A stretch of 20,417 nucleotides of DNA from Apostichopus parvimensis (Eukaryota; Echinodermata; Holothuroidea; Aspidochirotida; Stichopodidae): positions 104,691 to 125,107 of the forward strand of contig KN882348.1 of NCBI GenBank assembly GCA_000934455.1, in the 5' to 3' direction. A model generated the notes under the pieces. The model made no database searches. It had not been told where the DNA came from and saw nothing but the letters and a program-made list of their open reading frames with translations. Both the position numbers and the translations under genes were made by a program. This document shows, in pieces, positions 1-10,381 of the stretch (positions are counted from its first letter, which is position 1; the number at the start of each line of letters is the position of its first letter).

Positions 1-1
1 T

Positions 2-504
2 GTTGATACGATATGAATTCGACGACGATAGGGCGGCTGGCACCAGGATACGTTTTACCAACACGGTGGCAACGTTCTATATTGCTCTGCTGTAGCTGTA
101 TGGTTAATCTTTATTTTGCCATGTTTAGGATGATTTCAGAGGCATTCTCCCTACTATTTTCTTTCATTTCCAAACCACGAACATTGTTCCTTCTGGAGCA
201 CTGTTCCATATCATTTAGTGATCTCTGGGTCTTCTGCTGATCTTCTGCTGATTCATCTTTGTGAGATTCTCTTTCTGTGACCCATCAAGTTTACTCTCTA
301 TAAATCAAAACATCTTGATTCCAGTTGATCAGTGAGTTCACTGATACCCTTCATGTTTTTCTCAATAGCTCTCAGCACACACTGTTCAATGGTACATTTG
401 AATTCTTTACTAGACAACAGTTCAGTTGAGACCATTGAAAAGCAACTTCTGCCATTGTTTGCTGATTCTGTTTCTGAGATCTTGTTGACATTCTTGATAT
501 ACAA
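2..504 (-). pseudogene. Relic of LINE ORF1 (L1/Tx1-like RNA-binding protein), partial
   Basis: On the minus strand, 504 to 298 is open and reads as a charged, helix-prone segment ending SELTDQLESRCFDL, which fits a coiled coil. After a frameshift near 295 and another at 230-251, the frame from about 250 down to 2 reads LNDMEQCSRRNNVR, then ENASEIILNMAK, a stop, and IERCHRVGKTYPGASRPIVV. That order (coiled coil, 'LE-Q--RRNN-R', 'HRVGK------RPI-V-F') is the signature of the Transposase_22/L1-ORF1 RNA-recognition domain, a nucleic-acid chaperone that coats LINE RNA. The C-terminal part lies beyond the left edge. One in-frame TAA interrupts the RNA-binding part, so the copy is dead. Family assignment is by motif reading only; the exact LINE clade is unresolved. 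Confidence 0.72.
230..251. repeat. Exact 11-bp tandem duplication inside the ORF1 relic
   Basis: TCTTCTGCTGA occurs at 230-240 and again at 241-251 with no gap. The duplication adds 11 bases to the minus-strand ORF1 relic. It falls exactly where the reading frame shifts between the coiled-coil part and the RNA-binding part. Confidence 0.9.
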
Positions 505-534
505 ACAGAACTTTACTATAGGTTGGTAAGTATA

Positions 535-561
535 ACCATGGAGCTATAATAGCTCCATGGT
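535..561. repeat. Perfect 13-bp inverted repeat with 1-nt spacer
   Basis: ACCATGGAGCTAT (535-547) and its exact reverse complement ATAGCTCCATGGT (549-561) flank a single A. As RNA or extruded DNA it would form a tight hairpin, though the loop must open a few pairs. It sits just upstream (minus-strand sense) of the ORF1 relic and no function can be assigned. Confidence 0.9.
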
Positions 562-616
562 ATAACAGTGGATGTTCAAGTTCTGGTAGGATAGGCTTAA
601 GCATAAATAGAAGCAA

Positions 617-1265
617 ACATATGTGTTAGGATACAGACTGACTCAATGGTTGAAATGCTCTATTCCCCTAACAAAGTAAAGTCCTTCATGGCAACTGGTA
701 TTTAAAACATGTCTCTGGTGATTTCACACTCTCCTTATTAAGCCTCTACAATTCAAACCATACTAAGTCCTGTTAAAAAGAAGACATTTCCAGAGAAAGG
801 TTTTGTGCTTCCATTCTATCACAAACTACATAGTAGTATATTTTCATGCTGAAAATAGTCAATGACGCTTGTCCAGTTTCCCAGTGATTTTATTAGCTAA
901 TAGTCCCTTGCCCTGTCTGCACATATTATTGCATATGTAGTGTTCAATGAACACAAAGTATGCGACTTCTTGTAACGTTACTTTCCCTTGTGTATTGTGA
1001 AGTTTGTGGTATAGGCTATCATATGTGTGCACTCCAATATAATTAAGTTAGGTCTTGTTGTCACGTACAGTAGGTACGTTTCGACAACAAGCCCTCATGT
1101 CACGCAGATGTGATTGAATAGTTTCTGAGACTATCACGTAATATTTAAATCATTGTTTTGACCAGAAAATTTTAAATTGTGATTCTTATTATAATTCGTT
1201 ATTTATTGTAATCTTTTTCCGCTTTTGTAATTTGAAAAGTGGCTAGAATTGTTCTCCACAGAAAA
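617..1265. other. Unassigned AT-rich sequence
   Basis: No recognisable gene, RNA or repeat was found on either strand. Only short chance reading frames are present. Confidence 0.6.
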
Positions 1266-1369
1266 TCAGGGATTTTCTACTGATTCAGAAAGAGTTGAAG
1301 CCGAATAGCATGCTCCCCCCCCCCAAAAAAAAACATTCTGAAAAAGGTCTGAAGAACTTTGACTAGAAT

Positions 1370-1425
1370 GACATTTGAACCAGTGACTACCAGATGGCAT
1401 GTCTATTAGGTGAGCTATCCAACCC
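1370..1425 (-). mobile_element. tRNA-derived SINE head (degenerate)
   Basis: The minus strand carries TAGCTCACCTAATAGA (complement of 1402-1417), matching an internal A box. About 20 nt further on it has GGTTCAAATGTC (complement of 1370-1381), close to the B-box consensus GGTTCRANNCC. The A-to-B spacing and the intervening anticodon-arm-like segment GCCATCTGGTAGTCA fit a tRNA-related RNA polymerase III promoter. The flanks do not close into a proper acceptor stem, so a SINE head or tRNA pseudogene is likelier than a working tRNA. The downstream (lower-coordinate) part runs into a T9/G9-type homopolymer at about 1314-1333. Confidence 0.55.
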
Positions 1426-1449
1426 TTATAGTTAGTGCAGGGAGTTGTT

Positions 1450-2500
1450 AGTGGCAATCCCTACATAGCCACTTCTTTGTTATAGGTGCCAGTCAGAAGC
1501 CACAGTACCTCAATCCTGTTTCCACAGTTTCATTACCAAGATAGTTGCAGGGTACGGATTTTATGACAAAATACATGTTTGATTAGTAATTTGAAGTTAT
1601 GTAGGATTACACACATAAGGTGTACATAGCGAGCTACATACATATGTGGGTAAGACCACGAGTTTTCTGAAAAACCTCACAGGTAACTATACGAAGAGCC
1701 TCTCTGTGGTAAAAACTACTCTTCTGTGGATTAAACTCAAAACTGTAGTTAAAAATAATGTAATTAAAGAGTGCCCATTTGTTGAAAACGTTCAGAAAAT
1801 TGAGTCTGTGGTACGGAATACGCAGAAGATGTTCTTGAGACATTTTGAGGAAAGTTCGTGGTTAAGCTCTCTGAAATCCAACTCGCATGCCCCGTAAAAG
1901 CTGTGTTTCACCTCCCCACATTGAAACCTCATCCTGCCCCTGCATCAGGGACAGTATGCGCTATTTCAGTTAGTTTTAGCATAATGTTCATATACTTTAG
2001 TCATTAGTGTGCAACCTCCAGATTCTAAGCACGTATGTAGGATTCGAGTATGACGTGGAGTATTGCACTCATCAACATTTTCTTATTTTAGCCCGTAATA
2101 AGGGAACCCCTAATTACGAGCCCACTTATATCATTTGACTAATGTGATGTTCTTCTTTTCAAAGAAGACAATAAAATATTCCAAACAGTCGCCTTAGGCC
2201 ACCAACCTGTGTTCAGTGTCTTTGAAACGAAGGTTGTAAAAGCAAAGAAAAAACATAACAGAAACTTAGGCAGTCACTCCCTTTACATCATAAATGCGCA
2301 TAATTAGCTAATGTTTATTCATAAATAAATGTATAATTAAGAAATTACTTGTAAAATGGTCAATCTTTGGTGGATTTGGATGGGAGTTGCAGCTATTTTC
2401 AAGTCTGCAGTCGTTTTGATTGCTTCCCGATGAGTTACGAAACTTAGTTAATGACCTTCGCCCGTATAGTACCAAGACCTTGACAAAATCCGGCAACACA
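1450..2500. other. Unassigned sequence, no supported gene
   Basis: Short open frames at 1646-1897 (plus) and 2308-2499 (minus) have no recognisable motifs, no clear splice-site pairing and no bias I can see. I treat them as chance. Confidence 0.55.
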
Positions 2501-2527
2501 CGATTTCATCGATAACAAGTCGTCCCC

Positions 2528-2785
2528 GTTTTCGCTTAGTGACGAATGTGCACTTTTGGCGAAATTGGGTTAAATATTGTTCTTACCTATTTCGAGGATG
2601 AAGAATCGGTTGAACCGGGTAAGAAGTTCTAAAACTGTCTGTTTTTAGTTATTTCTGGCTGATTTTTGACGAATGTCCACCTAAGGCCCACTCTCGTTTT
2701 TACAAACTGACGAATACTTTAGTCATTATAACCACTCAGTAACACAATTTGTCTATGATCCATGCGTTTTTGCATAACGACGAAT
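2528..2785 (+). repeat. Dispersed 20-bp repeats ending in GACGAAT
   Basis: GTTTTCGCTTAGTGACGAAT (2528-2547), GTTTTTACAAACTGACGAAT (2696-2715) and GTTTTTGCATAACGACGAAT (2766-2785) share a GTTTT(C/T) start, a variable middle and an identical 3' end. A weaker copy ends at 2674 (TTTTTGACGAAT). The last two full copies are exactly 70 bp apart. GACGAAT also recurs at about 5500 and 6391, so part of the signal may be background. Confidence 0.5.
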
Positions 2786-2799
2786 ATTACTCCTTTGGA

Positions 2800-3660
2800 A
2801 CAAGCCGAACATAACAACCATGTCATACTGACTTGAGAACCAACTAACTGCCATTTGAAAACACCCAGGACTATTGGAAGGTAATATCTTTATTATTTCC
2901 ACCTCGTCTTTTAATTGATTAATGCAGCATAGACCAAGGTTAATTAATTTAAGCCATTCTTAGTGTTAGCCTCACCATACCTAAGGATTAAAGGGAAGGA
3001 ATCCCACACCATCATAATGAACTTATATCACCAATATCCTTGTGATGAACTTATCCCTAAAATATCTAAGTCCATTATCTTGGACAGTACGGGAGTAAAT
3101 TGGTTATTAAAAGTCGTGGCATGGAGCTATTTTTTTTGCCAATGTGTAATGTCATAGTGCCACTTGGGATGGTGGGAGTGGGGAGGGGGCGGGCGGGCGA
3201 TATTATTTAATTATTTTGGTTTCCTGTCTCCTTTTAATGTGATTTTAAACAGTTTAATAAACAAATACCAGTATTATGACAAATGCAAACACCAGCTCAT
3301 TTCCACTTAAGACTTCCTCCAGTCTTCAATTTCATATGTAAAGAAACGTTAAAAATGTAACATCTCCCTAAAGAAGTACGGTTTCTCTTAGCTGTTGGCG
3401 GCTTTACTCATCACGAGCATTACTCTAGCCTAACTTATAGCTATCTTTATCTGGCTTTGTAATACCTAGTTACATAGTGGAAGGTCACATACTTTTACAT
3501 GAAACTTTGGAAGGTACTAGCATAGTTTATACTTAAGTAGTTACTTTGCTACAAAGGACGAGGGGGGGGGGCGTTTAGACCGAATTACTGTAAAATCTGT
3601 ATAGCAACTTTCAGATTTGACAAAACCTTGGATGGGTTAAGAAGTCCAGGATCATAGGGG
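2800..3660. other. Unassigned sequence with G-rich tracts
   Basis: No gene was recognised. The stretch includes a G-rich block at 3166-3197 and a G-run near 3561-3571. A 64-residue open frame at 2963-3157 has no recognisable feature. Confidence 0.55.
3166..3197 (+). other. G-quadruplex-capable G-rich block
   Basis: Six runs of at least three G occur in 32 bases (starting at 3166, 3174, 3180, 3185, 3191 and 3195) with loops of 1-5 nt. This satisfies the canonical G3+N1-7 pattern on the plus strand. No gene is attached to it. Confidence 0.7.
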
Positions 3661-3921
3661 AAGTTATACCAGACCTTTTGGAAAAATATACCAAGTCAGA
3701 ATATGGACATACAAACCAAATGAACATCACCAAACTGATACACCCTCAGCCCTGGTTTCCATACATTGGGATTGTTAACCCATCAGGTTGCTCGATAAGA
3801 AAGGAGAAGGCACTTGCTGTGCCAGAACGGAAGTTGCAAGCCACTCGAAGAATCCATGTATTGCAGATATCAAACGTTTGATATTGTGTCTCATTAAGAT
3901 TGTAAGGAAAGAATTATAACA

Positions 3922-4916
3922 AAGGGTCTTTTTCTTGACTTTTCAAGTGAGTTTAATACTGTCTTGCCAAATCAATTAATGAAGGATCTTTTACGATTGA
4001 TCAAAGAACATGGATTATTCATTGGCTGACACAATTTCTTCAAGGATGGTCCAGAAAAGTTCGGTTGGATAAAGGCATATCGGAAATATCGGAAATAAAG
4101 GTTGATGTGCCTTAGGGAGGGGGGTTCATTATCTGCTATATTATGTTCTATATAAACTGATGAAATTAGGTCAAATTCACACATTTCTGTTACAAAATAT
4201 GCCGATGTTACTGCTGTATCATGCACAATTCCTAAGAGCTCTGTTCAAACTGACCAAGGAAATTATCAGTGTTCTGTAAATGACATTGTTCCAACATGTC
4301 TTATTTGACTTAATTGTGTAACCCCCAAAAATAAAGGAATTTGTTTTTAAAATAAAACCATAAAATATGAAGGTCTCATTCTATCAAGATCGCAACGTAT
4401 TATTATTATTGAGGGATCTGAGGTGCTAGAACCTCCAAAACTGAGTACTGGGGGTATACAGCGACGACAGTTTGACCTTTTCTTGCAAAACATCAAAGTA
4501 TTAAAACTAGTATATTATATAGTATCTAGTGTGGCTTATACGTTGTGTCTTTCTATAACCAAAATGCCAAGGAAAATGTGTTCAATACTATTATTCTACC
4601 CTGGCACATGTGATATATACAGTGCCTGTCTGGTACCATTTTATATTGCAAAAATGCAAAGAAAGAAGAATGAAGTTTCTTAAATACACATCAGCTATAT
4701 TTAATTTAGATTACAATATACTTTTAGAAAAAGTAAATGCTGATGCAAGACCTGAGTTTACAAGAATGGCTAATAAGATTTACAGTGATCAGAATCACCC
4801 TTTGTATACTGTACTAAAAAGAAATCTAAGTAATCCCCACAAAATACCGAACGTATAAGTTTACAGAAACTTATTTATTTACCGTTCTGCTTGATACATT
4901 CCATCCGAGCACTTAG
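3922..4916 (+). pseudogene. CR1/L2-like LINE reverse transcriptase relic
   Basis: Pieces in three frames line up in the order of a non-LTR retrotransposon RT. KGLFLDFSSEFNTVLP (from 3922) is the motif A region with its catalytic Asp. HWLTQFLQ and the stretch to VDVP-stop-G (TAG at 4113-4115) correspond to the family's VPQG box. SLSAILCSI, a TAA at 4153-4155, then TDEIRSNSHISVTKYADVTAV follow; YADV (4198-4209) replaces the YADD catalytic box. LNCVTPKNKGICF, LGVYSDDSLTF (from about 4448) and a C-terminal part at 4610-4916 with MANKIYSDQNHPLY and RTYKFTETYLFT match the usual 'HPLY ... R-YK-SFIP' LINE ending. The copy has several frameshifts and at least two stops, and YADD is lost, so it is inactive. 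The endonuclease and upstream RT parts are missing or unrecognised. Family assignment is by eye. Confidence 0.78.
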
Positions 4917-5070
4917 AATGTTTGTTGTAGTCTGTTTGTTATATCGTTTGATGTATTAACTTTTGTATGTGTAGATGTATTTGATATGATATCCTATCAT
5001 CTTAACAAAAAACACCTTTTTTGTCTGTTTTTCTTCTTGTTGAGGTATTATATGACTCCTCTCTATAAAT
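4917..5070 (+). other. Probable 3' UTR of the LINE relic
   Basis: This AT/T-rich sequence follows the LINE stop at 4914-4916 without a recognisable boundary. It contains TTTTTTGTCTGTTTTTC, typical in composition of LINE 3' UTRs. No clear terminal microsatellite or target-site duplication was identified, so the element end is undetermined. Confidence 0.4.
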
Positions 5071-5384
5071 TTTATATGTATACTGGAAGGAAATAAAAAG
5101 AAGGAACAACATACTATAGTACAACTTGGAAACACTTGAACAATGGCACAGTTGTTTCCTTCTTTAAATCTGAGGATTCACACGAGGTTGGGTTGGATAT
5201 TATGTATGTGCCTGTGAGCGTAAGATTTTTTTTATATGTATACTGGAAGGAAATAAAAAAAGGAACAACATACTATAGCACAACTTGGAAACACTTGAAC
5301 AATGGCACAGTTGTTTCCTTCTTTCAATCCGAGGATTCACACGAGGTTGGGTTGGATATTATGAATGTGCCTGTGAGCTTAAGA
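5071..5384 (+). repeat. Two-copy tandem duplication, period 159-160 bp
   Basis: Copy 1 (5071-5225) and copy 2 (5231-5384) differ at only about six or seven positions, including one 1-bp indel in an A-run (AAATAAAAAGAAGG against AAATAAAAAAAGG). A T-run separates them. The distal 159-bp period is divisible by three, so a frame at 5136-5405 stays open through both copies and repeats the peptide NNGTVVSFF-SEDSHEVGLDI. I do not recognise that peptide and do not claim it is coding. Confidence 0.9.
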
Positions 5385-5521
5385 CAAATTTCACATTCCG
5401 TTTAAGGGGATTGTAAAGTGGAAAAACCTTCCCAAAACGTTTGAAGGTTATTTAGAAACTATTGTCAGAGACATTTCACGTAATATACTTACTTGAAAAT
5501 GACGAATTGCACACATTTTTC

Positions 5522-5575
5522 CGTAGTCTGTGTGCTTCATAAGAGTCCGACTTAACAGATTACGCCACTGGAACT
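5522..5575 (-). mobile_element. tRNA-derived SINE head (degenerate)
   Basis: Read on the minus strand, the complement of 5549-5569 gives AGTGGCGTAATCTGTTAAGTC, which resembles the A-box/D-arm of many tRNA-derived SINEs (TGGCGTARTGGTTA). It is followed by GGACTCTTATGAAGC, like an anticodon arm. The expected B box further along is not convincingly preserved (only ACAGACTACGG is seen). A decayed SINE or tRNA pseudogene is the best reading. Confidence 0.4.
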
Positions 5576-5584
5576 ATTATTTTT

Positions 5585-7080
5585 GCAACTTCATGTGTTC
5601 ACATTTCATAATATCCCTTGTCTATTTCATACATTGTAGAAAATGGTGGGGGTTCTTTTAAAATAAATAGGACCAATATATCACCCTTTCAGCAGCCGGC
5701 TCTCCTTGCCCTCCCTACCTCAACATCCCTCTATCCGACACCATCCATGTCACCCAAGAAAAACATACTAAAACACTTAAATCCGCCCATATCCCCCAAT
5801 AATATTTTTTGGGGGAGGGGGGGGGGGTAGGGCGGGGTTATTTATCACTCACATGAGCAATCCGCCTATCATCTTCGTCAAGGACCAATAGAGTTCTTAG
5901 AAATAAGTATTAAAACATACTGTAAAACTTTTTTTTTTCTCTCGTAGGCCTATATGTTCGATATGGACAAATTCGGTTACAACTACTACTGACTAGCATT
6001 GAGGGTTTTAATTGTATACCATAGAGAAAATATATAAACCAGGGAGAAATTTTTGAACAATATTAGATGCGATCTGGTGCAATGTTTTGCCAGTTTCATC
6101 ATTATCATATGATATCATATTATCAGCGATTCTGTTCCGGTTTGAATCATTATTTTACATGTTCTTTTACATATTATATCAGAAAGACAAACATAGTGCT
6201 CTTTTCCAATTTTTCCAGTAGGATGATTCTTGTTTATTGTCCAATGTCTGGACTTTTTTACATTTGACGAACATAACTGATGGACAATGTAAACTTTCAT
6301 ATTTAGCAGTGTAATAATTATTTATAGGAAGCGCGTATCACGTACGATTGCTGGCTTAGCTTCATAACATGCTGTTCGTGCAACAACTTATGACGAATCA
6401 TAGAAGTTCGAAGCAAACAATAATTTTTTTTTTTTAAAGAGAGAGGTCGAACTGCAACCTACTCTAAAATTCGGTGATTCGACATTAGCTAAAAGTGACT
6501 ATTTGCTATAACTCCAACGGGAAGCATTGAATTGACTTGCAACATTGAAAGGTATAATATATGTCAAGTACTACCATATTATTTGGTTAACATGGTAACT
6601 GAAATAAAAGTCAGAGGTCGAGTGCCAATCGCCAAGGCGGGTATATATAATAAAACATTTTTTAAGGGTCGAACGTTCAAGATTGATGAAATCTGCACTT
6701 GTTAAACACAAAAATGGTGAAGCCAGTACACGCGCGCAACAGCCCACGCGTTTTCTTCTTCACAGCAATATTTCGTATTTGTTCCCATACACTTTATGAC
6801 GTAGCAAACTAGCGTATGTTCGCGTGTATTCGTATTCGATTTGGCTAATCGGTTGGCCGTATATGGAAGATAATTTCAAGTTGTGTAGGAAGGTTCCCCG
6901 TGCTAGGGACTTATGCCTTAAAGACCTTTAGAATAAAAGGTCAAATGTATACACACACTTTCACTTTTGTGTTCATTCTAGTTTGCATTATGAACATATA
7001 TAAAAAGTAATCAGCTAAATATGCGTATGCCTTTTTATACCGCCTTTCTCAACGGAGAATAATTTTGAAAATTAAAATAC
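5585..7080. other. Unassigned AT-rich sequence
   Basis: No supported gene. It contains a G-run of about 12 near 5819-5827, T-runs near 5930 and 6425, and one TAGGCCTA palindrome at 5945-5952. Open frames at 5618-5830 and 6067-6267 carry no motif and partly consist of homopolymer translation. Confidence 0.55.
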
Positions 7081-7091
7081 ACCCAAATGTC

Positions 7092-7174
7092 TAATAATAA
7101 TAACAATATTAACAACAACAACAACAACAATTATTATAACAATAATGATAATATTAATATAAATAAATTAATAG
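7092..7174 (+). repeat. Imperfect AAT/AAC trinucleotide microsatellite
   Basis: TAATAATAATAACAATATT is followed by a run of AAC repeats (about 7111-7130), then degenerate AAT/ATAAT repeats to about 7174. Confidence 0.85.
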
Positions 7175-7960
7175 AAAAAGGATGAATTTATATAGATAAT
7201 CTAAGAAACACTTTAAGTAAGTGGCTTACGTGATTTCTGTCTCGCTGTGTGAAACATCAATTGGACATTTTCCGGACAGTTCATAGCAACATTAACTGTA
7301 GAAGGGAAGAGGACATTTTCTTTCTTAAGTATGAAGCCATGCACAGAAGCGTCTTTCTGACACTCTTGTTCTTCGAGAAAGTTCTGTCATTATTGAGCCT
7401 GTAAGGAACAATTATACTTGTGGAAATAGCTTTGTTTCTGTATGGACCAAACTTCACATTTCTTACGGCATGCTGTTTTACTGTGGCAGGTGTTTGAAAG
7501 AAAATGCAATACAAACATCAAACCGCAATAAACAATGCATCGAGCTTATACAGGAATCTGTACGATTCAGGTGTAATTTTACTATTCTTAAGACAGACTT
7601 TTTAAACTATGTTTAGTCACCCAACCCATCCTCCCCTACGTGCCACTCATCCGACTCATCAAAAACATGATGTAACTCTGACAAAGAATCCGTTAACTGC
7701 TTCATAAAGAAATCGAAAGTTGGGATAGGCTTAGTAATGAAAGTATGATATAGCTAGAAATGCAAATACAGCCGATATCTGCAAGAATGTAACTAGTTGT
7801 GTGCACCAACATATTTGAAGCTATCATAACTTTTAAGACCTTTAGAATACTGTGGAAACCAACGACTGTCGATTAAAGTCGCCATTTTATTTATTTAACT
7901 TCTCTTGCGATCTGGGCATATCGACAAAATGTAAAAAATGCAAAATCACATCCTCTACCA
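7175..7960. other. Unassigned sequence
   Basis: No supported gene. The 77-residue minus-strand frame at 7281-7514 shows no recognisable domain. Confidence 0.5.
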
Positions 7961-8392
7961 TCATATCAGGACACCCGCATCTTTTTTTTGCATCATATTG
8001 AATTCCGTTTCACCCACGTGACCGGTACTTAGTAAAAAATGTTGCACATCCATTAACTTCATTGCATGTTCCAATAATGTCACGTTTGAAGAATCAAAGC
8101 GGTTCCCGTATGTTATCAACCAGTCCACAGAAGAGACAAGAATAGCAACAACTGTTGTAACAATATTATCTCTGTTGACATCAAGGAGCAGTGACCCCCC
8201 CCCTCCTTCGAACCCCTCACCGCTGGTCGACCAGAAACGTTCTAGGTGGCGTGCGTGAATCCTTGCCTTTGGCCAGAGGGCAAGACACTTTCTGCGACCG
8301 GCATGTGTGCAACCCATGTCCACGGAATACGTAGCCCAATGAGGCGTCATTCTCTTCAAAATGTACCTACGGAAGCTTACAAGTGCCATCAT
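7961..8392 (-). CDS. Unassigned 143-residue open frame, possibly chance
   Basis: This is the longest open frame outside the retroelements. It begins with two Met codons (ATTATGATGG, purine at -3 of the second) directly downstream of an in-frame TAG, and ends at a stop at 7961-7963. Residues about 1-60 are basic and His/Arg-rich with no motif I recognise. A Gly-rich stretch comes from a C8 tract (about 8197-8204). Residues about 75-95 are hydrophobic (IVTTVVAILVSSVDWLI). It has no homology I can name, no obvious signal peptide and no splice-site context. By length alone it could arise by chance in 20 kb, so a real gene is a minority hypothesis. Confidence 0.15.
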   Translation of the reverse strand: MMALVSFRRYILKRMTPHWATYSVDMGCTHAGRRKCLALWPKARIHARHLERFWSTSGEGFEGGGGSLLLDVNRDNIVTTVVAILVSSVDWLITYGNRFDSSNVTLLEHAMKLMDVQHFLLSTGHVGETEFNMMQKKDAGVLI

Positions 8393-8399
8393 AATATTT

Positions 8400-10120
8400 A
8401 GTCCAGTATACTAATTTATTAGGTAACCAGCGCCATCTCTATTGCTCCCCCCTACCTCACACACACAAGGAAATTGAATTCACATTACCATCCTTTTTGA
8501 TAATAATATTTTCTTTTTCAAACAGCTATATTTCGCTAAACTGATAGAAAAGTACTATTTTTCGTGGTTCGAAAGTCTCTCTTTAGTTGGTTACGTTACA
8601 GTAACAGGCATGTATGTTATTGCGTAGCATTGATATAATATACAAACTTAATCTATTTGTTTGCTTTTCTTGTTGGTTTGTGATATTAAGAAGTGTTTCA
8701 GCGACGAAACGTTGATAATTATATCAAGTTTATCGATCATTCGCTCACTAACCTTACACTCGGTGGAGAAGTCTGTAGGACGATAACCTTATTTTGATTT
8801 ATTGTAAAAAACCATTTTAAGTAATACTAGTCGGTATGTATATGATTATATTTTCACCGAACGCACAAAGAAGTTTGATTTTCTTTATTGTCAATCCATG
8901 ACGTATACATGATACTGCAGGGGTGGATCCGGGGGGTTTAAAAAGGGAGAGACAGTGATCCTGAGGTCGTTGAGGTCGATTTCCATGTAGGGGATCTGGG
9001 GGTCCTCCTCCATAAAAACTTTTTTGACGTGCAAATGGTGTTTAATTAGGTACACACGGTGATCACAGCTTAGAAAATACTACTTATTTTCTAGTGGAAC
9101 TCACTCCCGGTCCATTCAGGATCATTAGGCTTAATTAAATGTGCCTTTAAAACCGTATTTCTTCTTATGTAAACGTTACTATCTGGCCACTTCAATATGA
9201 CACGTTGGATTCTACGCGATATCAGACTATGTTATTCATGAATGGCAGAAAAATAAAAGTTTGGCTCGAGCAGAACAGTGGATAATTTTTTGAGGATAGG
9301 GAGAAGGGGGTTGGGTGGGGGTCATATGCTAACTTGCATCCTTCATGCTGGTACAACGAAAACAACATATGCACGGAATTCATCCGCCCAAATTAAGTTC
9401 TTCCGCCACGGTTTTATCCTCAAAGACTTAACCTTCTAAGGCAGGCCCATCTCTCTACCTTAGTTGATCCTGGTCAATAAAACTAGATCAAAAAGATCCA
9501 GTCTCATTGAAATAGTTTCCTTCATTTTGTTTATGAGGGGGTATGTGGGGAAGGGGATTCACTGAGGGGGATTCACTGAGGGGAGAACATTATCGGCAGA
9601 TTTTTGTGAGGGGGTGTAATCTCCTCCAACTGGTATTGCCCCCCTCCCTCTACCAGCTCCGTACTGCTTCCAAATATCAGAAACCTGTCTCTTGTATCAT
9701 GCACGGTGAAAATTGACTGAATCCCGGCAGAAGTTTGAAGCCTTTTTATCGTACCAAATTTTGCAACTCGATCGTTGCCATTCAAAATATGTAGATATAC
9801 ATGGAAATCTATTATGAGAGACAAAGAGGATGACCCATTGAGAGATGAAGGTGGGTGACTTGACACCCCCCCCCCCCTCTTTCACTACAACTGTTTACTA
9901 ATATGATCTATACAAGGCTAATGTTATTAAGTTAGGCTATTGTTATTCAATCAGCCTCTAAGAAACAGTCAAAACTAACGTGGAATAAGTAATACATTTC
10001 AGCTGACAAGATAGTTATTACCGGGTGTCATATACACTTAAAAAACATTAGTCTTGTTGTGCATTTGTTCTGTATAGGCCTATTTCAAAGAACTAAGAGA
10101 CTTTGCTTTGATACATGGAT
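8400..10120. other. Unassigned sequence with short repeats and G/C runs
   Basis: No supported gene. A direct repeat of about 17 bp (GGGGATTCACTGAG, twice) lies at about 9553-9583 and a C9-11 run near 9867-9876. GTTTCAGCGACGAAAC (about 8695-8710) forms a GTTTC/GAAAC hairpin whose CGAAACGTTG resembles tails of Penelope-like elements, too weakly to annotate as one. Minus-strand frames at 9573-9885 include homopolymer-derived residues and no known domain. Confidence 0.5.
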
Positions 10121-10128
10121 GGGCTAAC

Positions 10129-10228
10129 CAGTGGCGTAGCTGCCATGCACTGAGAGCTTTTTCCTGCCATAAAAAAACACACCCGAAGGCCCTAATATCA
10201 CTTGTTACAGACATGGCTACGCACTCAG
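10129..10228. mobile_element. Possible tiny DNA-transposon remnant with imperfect inverted ends
   Basis: CAGTGGCGTAGC at 10129-10140 is a common end sequence of hAT-type elements. About 75 bp downstream GGCTACGCACTCAG (10215-10228) is an imperfect inverted match. No convincing 8-bp target duplication is seen, so this may be coincidence or a badly decayed MITE. Confidence 0.3.
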
Positions 10229-10381
10229 TGAGATAGCTCATTTATATATGTGACTATTGAACATACTTGTCTGTAAAATTTTCTATAAATTTTCACCCTA
10301 ATCCTACAATGTAATTTTGCCTTGTTCCTTGTTTCTTTTATTTGTTATATTTGCTGCAACCGTTTTTATTTTTCATTATAA

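Noticed and set aside
13..240. Plus-strand 75-residue open frame at the left edge
   Set aside because: It is the antisense shadow of the LINE ORF1 relic on the minus strand, which carries recognisable family motifs.
1370..1425. Functional tRNA gene
   Set aside because: The acceptor stem does not pair and the B box deviates from consensus, so a SINE head or tRNA pseudogene fits better.
3678..3881. Open frame just upstream of the LINE relic as its upstream RT part
   Set aside because: It contains PYIGIVNPSGCSI but does not match the RT region expected before KGLFLDFS, so I did not extend the LINE over it.
8680..8720. Second Penelope-like tail with CGAAACGTTG
   Set aside because: Only a short GTTTC/GAAAC hairpin and a ten-base word match. 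No RT remnant or stem II is nearby.
9573..9885. Two overlapping minus-strand frames of 97 and 62 residues
   Set aside because: They overlap each other in different frames, include residues from a C-run, and match no family I know.
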